Of a DNA stretch of 64,000 nucleotides, positions 17,011 through 24,805 are shown in pieces. The notes under the pieces were generated by a model. That model saw only the letters and a list, made by a program, of their open reading frames with translations. It searched no databases and was not told the origin of the DNA. The DNA is from Rubellimicrobium sp. CFH 75288 (lineage in GTDB: Bacteria; Pseudomonadota; Alphaproteobacteria; Rhodobacterales; Rhodobacteraceae). The first letter of the stretch is position 1, and each line of letters opens with the position of its first letter. The stretch spans positions 62,001 through 126,000 of the forward strand of contig NZ_WYDP01000001.1 of assembly GCF_009904055.1 (NCBI RefSeq), read 5' to 3'. Both the position numbers and the translations under genes were made by a program.

Positions 17011-17961
17011 TCAGACGGGCGGGGAAGTCTCCGCCGCCGCCGGGACGAGTTCGGGCGCCCTCTGCTGCAGAATCGCGCAAAGCCCCTGCGCCAGGACGGC
17101 GGCCTCGCGGGCTGCCGCCGATCCGCGCCGCCAGACCAGCGCGAGATCCCGCGCCGGTGCGGGTTCCTCGAGCGGGCGCGCGACCACGCTCCCGCCGGCC
17201 GCGACCTCCGAGCGCACATACAGCGCCGGCAGCAGCGCCACCCCCAGGCCCAGCGCGGCCATCTGCCGCAACCCGTCCAGGTTCACCCCGTCATAGGGGA
17301 CCGACAGGACGGCACCGGTCGCGGCGCAGAAGCGGCGCAGCTCCTCGTGCAGCGGCTGGCCGGGCCCCGGCGCCAGAACCGTCTCGCCCCGCAGGGCACG
17401 CGCCGGGACCCTTGCCGCCGCCGCGAGGGGATGGGCCTTCGGCAGAACGAGCAGCAGCGGCTCGCGCAGGAGGGGCCGCACCGCACAACCCCCCAGCCCC
17501 TCGGACGATCCGGCGGCAGCCAGCACCACAAGATCGAGACGGCCGTCCTCCAGCGCGCGCAGCAGCGCCGCCGGCCGGTCCTCGCGCAGCGACAGCGCGC
17601 GGCCGGGCTGACCGGCGCGCAGCCCGTCGAGGAGGGGCGGCAGCAGGTAGGGTCCGACGGTCGGCGGGGCGCCGAGCCGGAGCGTGCCCGCGCCCGCCCG
17701 TTCCCCGCCCCGGGCGAGGGTGCGGATCTCGTCCACCTCGCGCAGGATGGCTCTGGCGCGCTCTGCCACCTCCAGGCCCAGCGCCGTCAGCAGCACGCGC
17801 GAGGAGCCCCGCTCGACCAGCGCGGCGCCCAGCCGGAGTTCCAGCGCCTTGATCTGGTCGCTGAGCGTGGGCTGCGTGACATGGCACGCCTCCGCCGCCC
17901 GCCGGAAGTGGAGCGTCTCGGACAAGGCGACGAGATAGCGGAGCTGCTGGAGCGTGGGCAT
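17011..17961 (-). CDS. OxyR-like LysR regulator lacking the peroxidatic cysteine
   Basis: A 316-residue LysR protein. The helix-turn-helix closely follows OxyR: LRYLVALSETLHFRRAAEAC then HVTQPTLSDQIKALE (about residues 7-41). In the effector domain the segment GETVLAPGPGQPLHEELRRFC aligns with the E. coli redox loop; the position of the peroxidatic Cys199 is Pro203 here, while the resolving Cys208 is kept as Cys212. A normal peroxide switch is therefore unlikely. LLPALYV and GLRQMAALGLGVA further support the family. It is divergent from the usp-mnh operon with a 98-nt gap that holds an ATAG-N7-CTAT site, so it probably regulates that operon and itself. ATG 17961 is chosen since it begins the HTH domain as in OxyR. 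Confidence 0.85.
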   Translation of the reverse strand: MPTLQQLRYLVALSETLHFRRAAEACHVTQPTLSDQIKALELRLGAALVERGSSRVLLTALGLEVAERARAILREVDEIRTLARGGERAGAGTLRLGAPPTVGPYLLPPLLDGLRAGQPGRALSLREDRPAALLRALEDGRLDLVVLAAAGSSEGLGGCAVRPLLREPLLLVLPKAHPLAAAARVPARALRGETVLAPGPGQPLHEELRRFCAATGAVLSVPYDGVNLDGLRQMAALGLGVALLPALYVRSEVAAGGSVVARPLEEPAPARDLALVWRRGSAAAREAAVLAQGLCAILQQRAPELVPAAAETSPPV

Positions 17962-17969
17962 GGAGAGCG

Positions 17970-17984
17970 ATAGAGAGCGTCTAT
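17970..17984. promoter_or_regulatory. OxyR-type operator (ATAG-N7-CTAT)
   Basis: ATAGAGAGCGTCTAT, a perfect OxyR half-operator (ATAG-N7-CTAT), 8 nt upstream of the OxyR-like start codon and 75 nt upstream of the usp start. A second pair with the same spacing follows only weakly (GATG-N7-CGAT at 17992-18006). Position and orientation fit autoregulation and control of the divergent operon. Confidence 0.6.
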
Positions 17985-18059
17985 CGGACCCGATGCCATT
18001 TTCGATTGGCGCCGGCAAGCCGGAGGCCCCATCTGGGGCGCGTGGAAAAGGGGGACTGC

Positions 18060-19025
18060 GTGCGCTTCAGCAATGCGCTCGTTCTGTGCGACAGGGACCC
18101 GCCGGGCGACCGGGCCCTGTCCGTCGCCCGCCGGATGACCGAGCCGGGCGGCCGGGTGACCCTGCTCGGCGTCGTCGAATCGAGCGGGCCCGGCGCCCTG
18201 GGACGCTGGCTGCGCCTTCTGGCCGGCCTGCGCGGCGAGGCGGCCGAGCGCGCGCTCCTGGCGCGGCGCCGCGCCGCGCTCGAGTCCCGGATCGCCGGCG
18301 CAGGGGGCGACGGCCCGGCGACAGCCTGCGTCGTGCGGCAGGGTTCGGCCGCCGACGAGGCCGTGCGGCAGGTGATCGAGGGTGGCCACGACCTCCTCGT
18401 GAAGGAGGCGGCCGACAATCCGGCGGCAGGCTTCCGGTCGCTCGACATGCGGCTTCTGCGCTACTGCCCCTGTCCCCTCTGGCTGATCGCGCCGCGCGCG
18501 CAGGGTCCCCTGCGGCGGATCGTGGCGGCCGTGGACACGACCTCGGACGAGCCCGCCCACGAGGCGCTCAACCCCCGCATCCTCTCCATCGCCCACGCCA
18601 TCGCGGCGCGGGAGGGGGCGTCGCTCGACGTGCTCAGCCTGTGGCACCTGCCCGAGGAGGAGGCGCTGCGCCACGCCCTCTCGGGCATGCAGGCCGAGAT
18701 CGAGGACACGCTCGAAGCGACGCGCGCCCGCAGCGCCGACCGGCTGGAGCGCTTGGTCCGCGGCCTCGATCCTGCGGTTCCCGTCCGTCCCGTCCACCGC
18801 AAGGGGCGCCCCGCCGATGCCATCGTGGCCCATGCGGAGGCCGAGCGGGCCGACCTTCTGGTGATGGGCACGCTCGGGCGCACGGGCGTGGCCGGCCTGT
18901 TCATCGGCAACACTGCCGAGACGATCCTGGGCCGCGTGCCCTGTTCCGTCGTGGCCATCAAGCCCGAAGGGTATATGTCTCCCCTCCAGACGGAGCACGA
19001 GACAGGACGCAAGGGGCCGGCATGA
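18060..19025 (+). CDS. Tandem universal stress protein (UspA family)
   Basis: A 321-residue protein with two Usp units, about residues 1-150 and 155-310. The second unit has the ATP-binding signature GTLGRTGVAGLFIGN...ETIL near 275-300; the first lacks a clear copy. The start is a GTG at 18060 with AAGGGGG 6 nt upstream. Usp proteins bind ATP or signalling ligands and tune stress responses and transporters. The stop overlaps the mnhA ATG by 4 nt, so it is translated together with the antiporter genes and may sense energy or ionic state for that complex; this is an inference. Confidence 0.85.
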   Translation: MRFSNALVLCDRDPPGDRALSVARRMTEPGGRVTLLGVVESSGPGALGRWLRLLAGLRGEAAERALLARRRAALESRIAGAGGDGPATACVVRQGSAADEAVRQVIEGGHDLLVKEAADNPAAGFRSLDMRLLRYCPCPLWLIAPRAQGPLRRIVAAVDTTSDEPAHEALNPRILSIAHAIAAREGASLDVLSLWHLPEEEALRHALSGMQAEIEDTLEATRARSADRLERLVRGLDPAVPVRPVHRKGRPADAIVAHAEAERADLLVMGTLGRTGVAGLFIGNTAETILGRVPCSVVAIKPEGYMSPLQTEHETGRKGPA

Positions 19026-21319
19026 GTCCAGCATCGACGACCGGGGCCCCCGCCGACGAGGCGCGGCGGCCCTCCCCCCTTGCGGAGGCCGCCGCAGCCT
19101 GGCTGCCCGTCGCGCTGGCCGCAGGGCTCTTTGCCTGGTTTGCCGCGCTTCTGCCGGCCGTCTCGGGCGGGGCGGTGCTGCGGCCCACGCTGGAATGGGT
19201 CCCCTCGCTCGGTATCCGGGCCTCGCTGCTCATCGACGGGCTCTCCCTCACCTTCGCGCTGCTGATCACCGGCATCGGGGCGCTGGTGCTGCTCTATTCG
19301 CGCACCTACCTCGCGGGGCACCCGCATTATCCGCGCTTTGCCCTGTTCCTGACGGCCTTCATGCTGTCGATGCTGGGGCTCGTGCTCGCCGACGACCTCG
19401 TGCTCCTGTTCGTGTTCTGGGAGCTGACGACGATCACCTCCTACCTGCTGATCGGCTTCGACCATGCCGCGGCCAAGTCGCGCCGCTCGGCGCTTCAGGC
19501 GCTGCTGCTGACCGGGGCGGGGGGGCTCGCCTTTCTGGCGGGCGTCATCATCATCGGCACCGCCACCGGGACCTACAGCCTGGCCGAGATCCTGGGCGCC
19601 GAGGTGCCGCTCCGCGAGCATCCATGGTATCTCGCCATCCTGATCCTCGTGCTCGCGGGCGCCTTCACCAAGTCGGCCCAGTTCCCCTTCCACTTCTGGC
19701 TCCCGAACGCGATGGCCGCGCCCACGCCGGTCAGCGCCTATCTCCACTCGGCCACCATGGTGAAGGCGGGCGTCTATCTGCTCGCCCGGCTGCACCCGAC
19801 GCTGGGGGGCACCGAGGTCTGGTTCTGGACCCTGACGGTCGCGGGGGGCTTCACGGCGGTGCTCGCCTCGCTCCTGTCGGTGCGGCAGACCGACCTCAAG
19901 CTCTCGCTCGCCTACACGACCGTGATGGCGCTGGGCACGCTCACGCTGCTTCTGGGCCAGCAGGGCGCCTATGCGATGACGGCCTTTGCCACCTTTCTCG
20001 TCGCCCACTCGCTCTACAAGGCGTCGCTGTTCCTCGTCGTCGGCTGCATCGACCACGAAACCGGCACCCGCGAGGCCGAGATCCTCGGCGGCCTCGCCCG
20101 CGCCATGCCGGTCACGGCCCTCGCGGCTGCGCTGGCGGGGCTGTCGATGGCAGGCTTCCCGCCGCTTCTGGGCTTCATCGGCAAGGAACTGGCCTATGCG
20201 GCGGCGGTCGAATACTCGGCCCGGCCCTACCTGGTCGGGGGCGCCCTGCTCGGGGCCAACGTCCTGATGGTGGTGGTCGCAGGCATCGTCGCCTTGCGCC
20301 CCTTCTGGCGCCCCGCCCCCGCCCCGCTGCCGCGCACCCCGCACGAGGCGCCGTGGACGATGCTCGCGGGGCCCGTGCTGCTGGCGCTGGGCGGCCTCGC
20401 CTTCGGGATCTTCCCCGGCCTCCTGCAAGGGGCGGTGGTCAACCCGACCGTGCTGGGCTTTGTCGGCCCCGACACGACGCCCGCCATCCTGCGCCTCTGG
20501 GCCGGGTTCAACGCGGCCTTCGTGCTCAGCCTCGTGACCTTTGCGGTCGGCATCGCGCTCTACCTCGTCCATGTCCGCCTGCGCGGCCTGATCGCGGCGG
20601 CCGAGGCGCGCCTGCCCGACTTCGACACCGGCTGGGACCGTCTGATGGAGGGGCTGCTGCGCTTCGCCATCTGGCAGGCGCAGGCGATCCAGACGGGACG
20701 GCTGCGCACCTATATCGCGGCGACCTTCGGCGTCGTGGCGGCCGCGCTGGCCTTTGCGCTGCTGATGCGCGGGCGCTGGCCCGAACCGGCCGCGCTGGGC
20801 GCGGTGGGCTGGCTCCAGCTGGCGCCGGTGGCGCTCATCCTGGCCGGATCGGCCGTGGCGGCGCTGACCGCTTCGCGCATCGCGGCGCTGGCCGGTCTCG
20901 GCGCGACCGGCATCGGGGTGGCCATCGTCTTCATCCTGTGGGGTGCGCCGGACGTGGCCATCACCCAGCTTCTGGTGGAAACCCTCACGGTGGTTCTCAT
21001 GGCGGTGGCGATGCTCAGGCTGCCGCATCTCGCCGCCGACCGCCGGCCCGGGCACGGCCTGCTCGCCCTCGCAACAGGAACGGCCGTGGGGGGGGCGCTG
21101 CTCATGGTCCTCGGTACGCCGATGGACCGGCGGCTCAGCGACTTCTTCGAGGCGGCGAGCTACCCTGACGCGCACGGGCGCAACATCGTCAACGTCATCC
21201 TCGTGGACTTCCGCGCGCTCGACACGTTCGGCGAGATCGTCGTGGTGGCGGTCGCCGCCCTGTCGGCCCTGGCGCTGCTCCGCGCGGCGCGGACCAGCAG
21301 CGGGAGAAGGGCCCCATGA
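19022..21319 (+). CDS. mnhA: Mrp/Mnh cation/proton antiporter subunit A
   Basis: A 765-residue, highly hydrophobic subunit related to NuoL, with the proton-channel core containing [15 protein letters not shown] (glutamate in TM5), [19 protein letters not shown] (lysine in TM7) and [20 protein letters not shown] (lysine in TM8), then a C-terminal MrpA-specific extension (DUF4040-like, [19 protein letters not shown]). Length is close to the usual 770-800. The Mrp complex exchanges Na+ or K+ for protons across the cytoplasmic membrane. It begins in the ATGA overlap with usp and ends in an ATGA overlap with mnhB. Confidence 0.93.
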   Translation: MSPASTTGAPADEARRPSPLAEAAAAWLPVALAAGLFAWFAALLPAVSGGAVLRPTLEWVPSLGIRASLLIDGLSLTFALLITGIGALVLLYSRTYLAGHPHYPRFALFLTAFMLSMLGLVLADDLVLLFVFWELTTITSYLLIGFDHAAAKSRRSALQALLLTGAGGLAFLAGVIIIGTATGTYSLAEILGAEVPLREHPWYLAILILVLAGAFTKSAQFPFHFWLPNAMAAPTPVSAYLHSATMVKAGVYLLARLHPTLGGTEVWFWTLTVAGGFTAVLASLLSVRQTDLKLSLAYTTVMALGTLTLLLGQQGAYAMTAFATFLVAHSLYKASLFLVVGCIDHETGTREAEILGGLARAMPVTALAAALAGLSMAGFPPLLGFIGKELAYAAAVEYSARPYLVGGALLGANVLMVVVAGIVALRPFWRPAPAPLPRTPHEAPWTMLAGPVLLALGGLAFGIFPGLLQGAVVNPTVLGFVGPDTTPAILRLWAGFNAAFVLSLVTFAVGIALYLVHVRLRGLIAAAEARLPDFDTGWDRLMEGLLRFAIWQAQAIQTGRLRTYIAATFGVVAAALAFALLMRGRWPEPAALGAVGWLQLAPVALILAGSAVAALTASRIAALAGLGATGIGVAIVFILWGAPDVAITQLLVETLTVVLMAVAMLRLPHLAADRRPGHGLLALATGTAVGGALLMVLGTPMDRRLSDFFEAASYPDAHGRNIVNVILVDFRALDTFGEIVVVAVAALSALALLRAARTSSGRRAP

Positions 21320-21750
21320 ACTCCGTCATCCTCCAGGCCGGAGCCCGCTATCTCGCCGCGCTCCTGCTGCTGTTCTCCATCCACATGCTCCTGCGCGGCC
21401 ACAACGAGCCGGGGGGCGGCTTCATCGGCGGGCTGATCGGCGCGACGGGCTTTGTCATCTACTCGCTCGCCTGCGGCGTGGGCGAGGCGCGCGCCGCCCT
21501 GCGCGTCGCACCCGAGGCGGTGGCGGCGATCGGCCTGGCGCTGGCGCTGCTGGCAGGCCTGCTGCCGCTCTTCCTCGGCCTGCCCCTGTTCACCGGGCTC
21601 TGGCCCTTCCTCGGCACCGGTCCCGACGGAGGCAAGGGCCTGCCCGTCTCCTCGGTCCTGCTGTTCGATATCGGGGTCTACCTCGTCGTGCTGGGTTCGG
21701 TCCTGACGCTGGTCCTTCTGCTCGAGGACGAAGGGGAGAGAAACGACTGA
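21316..21750 (+). CDS. mnhB: Mrp/Mnh antiporter subunit B
   Basis: A 144-residue membrane protein with four membrane helices. The family signature [15 protein letters not shown] is at about residues 28-42, and [16 protein letters not shown] lies near 115-130. MnhB is needed for assembly and activity of the Mrp complex. Its ATG overlaps the mnhA stop by 4 nt and its stop shares a base with the mnhC ATG. Confidence 0.92.
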   Translation: MNSVILQAGARYLAALLLLFSIHMLLRGHNEPGGGFIGGLIGATGFVIYSLACGVGEARAALRVAPEAVAAIGLALALLAGLLPLFLGLPLFTGLWPFLGTGPDGGKGLPVSSVLLFDIGVYLVVLGSVLTLVLLLEDEGERND

Positions 21751-22127
21751 TGGAAGTGCTTCTCGTCCTCTGCGTCGGCGCCCTCACGGCCGCCTCCGTC
21801 TATCTGATGCTCGCGCGCAGCGTGTTGCGCTTCCTGTTCGGACTCGTGCTGCTCTCCAACGCCGCCAACCTAGTCATCCTCGCCGCCGGGCGCCTGACCA
21901 CCGTGAACCCCCCGCTCATTCCCGAAGGCGCCTCTGCGCCGGCGGCCGCGGTCGCCAATCCCCTGCCGCAGGCGCTGATCCTGACCGCCATCGTGATCGG
22001 CTTCGGCCTGTTCGCCTTCGCTCTGACGCTCGTGCTGCGGGCGCAGGGGGCGCTCGGCACGCTCGACAGCGACGACATGACCCTGGCCGAGGGGCGCCCC
22101 GTCCCGACGACGGAGGACGGCCGGTGA
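21750..22127 (+). CDS. mnhC: Mrp/Mnh antiporter subunit C (NuoK-like)
   Basis: A 125-residue protein with three membrane helices, homologous to NuoK. The helix with FGLVLLSNAANLVIL (about 30-44) and the glutamine-rich turn NPLPQALILTAIVIGFG (about 70-86) are typical of MrpC/NuoK. It starts in a TGATG junction with mnhB and ends in a GTGA junction with mnhD. The C-terminal tail is hydrophilic. Confidence 0.92.
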   Translation: MEVLLVLCVGALTAASVYLMLARSVLRFLFGLVLLSNAANLVILAAGRLTTVNPPLIPEGASAPAAAVANPLPQALILTAIVIGFGLFAFALTLVLRAQGALGTLDSDDMTLAEGRPVPTTEDGR

Positions 22128-23623
22128 GCCTGATCCTCGTTTTGCCCGTGGTGGTCCCCCTTGCCACCGCGATCCTCTGCTTTGCCCTGCGCACCAGCCG
22201 CTGGGGCCGCTGGGTGTCGCTCGGGGGCACGCTGCTCCATGCCGCCGCGGCCTTCGCCCTCGTGGCCATCGTCTCGGACGGCACGGTGATCGCCGCGCAG
22301 ATGGGCAACTGGGCCGCCCCCTTCGGCATCACGCTCGTGGCGGACGCGCTGGGCGCCGCCATGGTCGCCGTCACCGCGGTCACGGCGATCGCCACGGCGG
22401 TCTATGCCCTGGGCGACATCGACGCCGAGCGCGAGCGGCTGGGCTATCACGCCCTGTTTCAGGTCCTGATCGCAGGCGTCAGCGGCGCGTTCCTGACGGG
22501 CGACATCTTCAACCTCTACGTCTGGTTCGAGGTGATGCTGATCGCCTCCTTCGGTCTGATGACGCTGGGCGCCCGGCCCGAGCAGATCGACGGCGGCATC
22601 CGCTACGTCACGCTCAACCTCGTCTCCACCATCCTGTTCCTGATGGGGGTGGGCCTCCTTTACGGGATGACCGGGACGCTCAACATGGCCGACCTGTCCA
22701 TCGCCGTCGCCTCGCTCGAAGCGCGGGGCCCCCTCTCGGTCGTAGCGGTGATGTTCATTCTCGCCTTCGGGATCAAGTCGGCGGTCTTTCCGCTGTTCTT
22801 CTGGCTGCCCGCCTCCTACCACACGCCCGCCTTCGCGGTCTCGGCGCTGTTTGCGGGGCTGCTGACCAAGGTGGGGGTCTATGCGCTCGTGCGCATGTTC
22901 ACCCTCGTCTTCGACCTCGATACCGGCTTCACGCACGAGATCCTGCTCTGGGTCGCGCTGCTGACCATGCTCACGGGCGTGCTCGGCGCCGCCGCCCAGA
23001 GCGACTTCCGCAAGATCCTGTCGTTCCACATCGTCAGCCAGATCGGCTACATGGTCCTCGGGCTGGCGCTGTTCACCCCGCTCGCCATCGCGGGGGCGGT
23101 ATTCTACATCCTCCACCACATCCTGGTGAAGGCGAACCTATTCCTGGTCGCGGGCGTGGCGGGGCGGCTCTGCGGCTCGACCGAGCTGGCGCGGATGGGC
23201 GGGCTCTACCGCTCGGCGCCCCTGCTCGCGGCCCTGTTCCTCGTGCCCGCCTTCTCGCTCGCGGGCTTTCCGCCGCTTTCGGGCTTCTGGGCCAAGTTCC
23301 TGATCGTCAAGGCGTCGCTCGACATCCATGCCTGGCTCGCCGCGACGGTGGCGCTGGTGACGGGGATCCTGACGGTGTTCTCCATGACCAAGATCTGGGG
23401 CGCCGCCTTCTGGACCCCCCACCCCGAGGGGCTGTCGCCCGAACCCGCCCGCCTCGGCGCCGGCGCCCGCGCGGCGCTGATCCTGCCCATCGCGTTTCTC
23501 GCCTCGCTCACGCTCTTCATCGGCCTCGTGCCCCAGCCGCTCCTCGGCTTCGCCGAGATGGCGGGCGCGCAGCTCCTCGACCCGGCGGACTACATCCGCG
23601 CCGTGCTGGGGGACCTGCCGTGA
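22124..23623 (+). CDS. mnhD: Mrp/Mnh antiporter subunit D
   Basis: A 499-residue NuoM/N-like antiporter subunit with about 14 membrane helices. Key channel residues are visible: YVWFEVMLIASFGLMTLG (glutamate), KSAVFPLFFWLPASYHTPAF (lysine) and LLTKVGVYALVRM (lysine), plus HHILVKANLFLVAG later. Length is normal. It begins with GTG in a GTGA overlap and is followed by mnhE with another GTGA overlap. Confidence 0.93.
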   Translation: MSLILVLPVVVPLATAILCFALRTSRWGRWVSLGGTLLHAAAAFALVAIVSDGTVIAAQMGNWAAPFGITLVADALGAAMVAVTAVTAIATAVYALGDIDAERERLGYHALFQVLIAGVSGAFLTGDIFNLYVWFEVMLIASFGLMTLGARPEQIDGGIRYVTLNLVSTILFLMGVGLLYGMTGTLNMADLSIAVASLEARGPLSVVAVMFILAFGIKSAVFPLFFWLPASYHTPAFAVSALFAGLLTKVGVYALVRMFTLVFDLDTGFTHEILLWVALLTMLTGVLGAAAQSDFRKILSFHIVSQIGYMVLGLALFTPLAIAGAVFYILHHILVKANLFLVAGVAGRLCGSTELARMGGLYRSAPLLAALFLVPAFSLAGFPPLSGFWAKFLIVKASLDIHAWLAATVALVTGILTVFSMTKIWGAAFWTPHPEGLSPEPARLGAGARAALILPIAFLASLTLFIGLVPQPLLGFAEMAGAQLLDPADYIRAVLGDLP

Positions 23624-24102
23624 ACCTGTTCGCGCTCAACGTCTTCCTCGCCCTCGCCTGGGCCGCCCTCAGCGAGGACGTGACGCCCGGCACCCTGGCC
23701 GCGGGCTTCGTGATGGGCTTCGTCACCCTCTGGGCGCTGCGCCCGCTCTTCGGGGTGCCGCGCACCTATTTCCTGCGCACCTTCTTCGTCCTGCGCCTGC
23801 TCGTGATGTTCCTGTGGGAGCTGCTCGTCTCCTCGCTTCAGGTCGCCTGGGACGTCATCACCCCCGGCCAGGGCTCGCGCCCGGCCCTTCTCGAGGTGCC
23901 CCTTGCCGTGCAGGGCGAACTGGGCATCCTTCTTCTGACAAACCTCATCTCCATGACGCCCGGCACGCTCTCCGTCGATGTCTCCGACGACCGGCAGACC
24001 CTTCTGGTCCACGCCATGTTCGCGGAGAACCCCGACGCGATCCGCCGGCAGATCAAGACGGGCATGGAACGCTGGGTGATGGAGGCGCTGGGACAGGCAT
24101 GA
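23620..24102 (+). CDS. mnhE: Mrp/Mnh antiporter subunit E
   Basis: A 160-residue subunit with two or three N-terminal membrane segments and a soluble C-terminal domain. The family pattern LLTNLISMTPGTLSVDVSDD (about residues 106-125) is clear, followed by LLVHAMF. MnhE takes part in assembling the Mrp complex. GTG start in overlap with mnhD; stop overlaps mnhF. Confidence 0.92.
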   Translation: MNLFALNVFLALAWAALSEDVTPGTLAAGFVMGFVTLWALRPLFGVPRTYFLRTFFVLRLLVMFLWELLVSSLQVAWDVITPGQGSRPALLEVPLAVQGELGILLLTNLISMTPGTLSVDVSDDRQTLLVHAMFAENPDAIRRQIKTGMERWVMEALGQA

Positions 24103-24416
24103 CCGCAACCGCGACCTTTCTGGCCTGGAGCGTGGATGTGGGCCTCGGCCTCATCCTGATCGCCTCGGCGCTGGCCTTCGTGCGCGTCGCGCGCGGGCCC
24201 AGCCTGCTCGACCGCGTCATGGCGCTCGACATGATGGCCATCGCGCTTGTCTCGTTCTGCGCGCTTCTGGCCATCCGGACCGAGGTCCGGGCCTTTCTCG
24301 ACATCGCCGTCGTCCTCGCGCTCGTGGGCTTCCTGTCCACGGCCGCCCTTGCGCGCTTTGCCGAACGGCGCGGCAGCCTCGATCCGACGGCAGAAGAACG
24401 GGGGATGCGCGAATGA
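24099..24416 (+). CDS. mnhF: Mrp/Mnh antiporter subunit F
   Basis: A 105-residue membrane protein with three helices. The family signature VRVARGPSLLDRVMALDMM (about 28-46) and the helix DIAVVLALVGFLSTAALARF (about 67-86) are visible; MnhF is implicated in ion and bile-salt handling in other bacteria. It overlaps mnhE and mnhG by 4 nt each. Confidence 0.92.
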   Translation: MTATATFLAWSVDVGLGLILIASALAFVRVARGPSLLDRVMALDMMAIALVSFCALLAIRTEVRAFLDIAVVLALVGFLSTAALARFAERRGSLDPTAEERGMRE

Positions 24417-24754
24417 TCGAGGTGGCCATCGGACTCCTGATCCTCGCCGGGGGGGCCTTCGGCATCATCGCCTCCGTGGGGGTGCTCCGCCTGCCGGACG
24501 TGCTGATCCGGATGCATGCCGCCACCAAGATCGGCCTGCTCAGCGCCGGCCTGATCCTCACTGGCGTGGCGCTCTACTTCAACGACGTGGGCATCGTCGT
24601 GCGCTGCGCGGCGATCGTGCTGTTCCTCTTCCTGACCGCTCCCATCGCCGCCCACATGATGGGCCGCGCGGCCGTGCGGCTGGGCGTGCCGATGTTCCGG
24701 ACCGTCCAGGCGCCGCTGTCCCGGTCCGCGCCGGACGACCCGCCCCGGCCCTGA
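24413..24754 (+). CDS. mnhG: Mrp/Mnh antiporter subunit G
   Basis: A 113-residue membrane protein with three helices. The PhaG/MnhG signature GVLRLPDVLIRMHAATK (about residues 24-40) followed by TGVALYFNDV is clear. It completes the A-G subunit set in one operon. The P-type ATPase gene follows after 51 nt with its own ribosome site. Confidence 0.92.
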   Translation: MIEVAIGLLILAGGAFGIIASVGVLRLPDVLIRMHAATKIGLLSAGLILTGVALYFNDVGIVVRCAAIVLFLFLTAPIAAHMMGRAAVRLGVPMFRTVQAPLSRSAPDDPPRP

Positions 24755-24805
24755 TCCCGCCCCTCCGGTGACGCCCCGCGCCGGATTGCGAGAGGAGGCC
24801 CCCCC

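Noticed and set aside
12396-17852. Very long open frame on the + strand opposite the hybrid kinase and neighbours
   Set aside because: It is a G+C-rich shadow: its translation is rich in Arg, Pro, Gly and Ala without any domain, while the - strand has well-defined domains with active-site motifs.
17985-18006. Full tetrameric OxyR site (four ATAG units)
   Set aside because: Only the first pair is perfect; the second pair (GATG-N7-CGAT) is too weak to claim.
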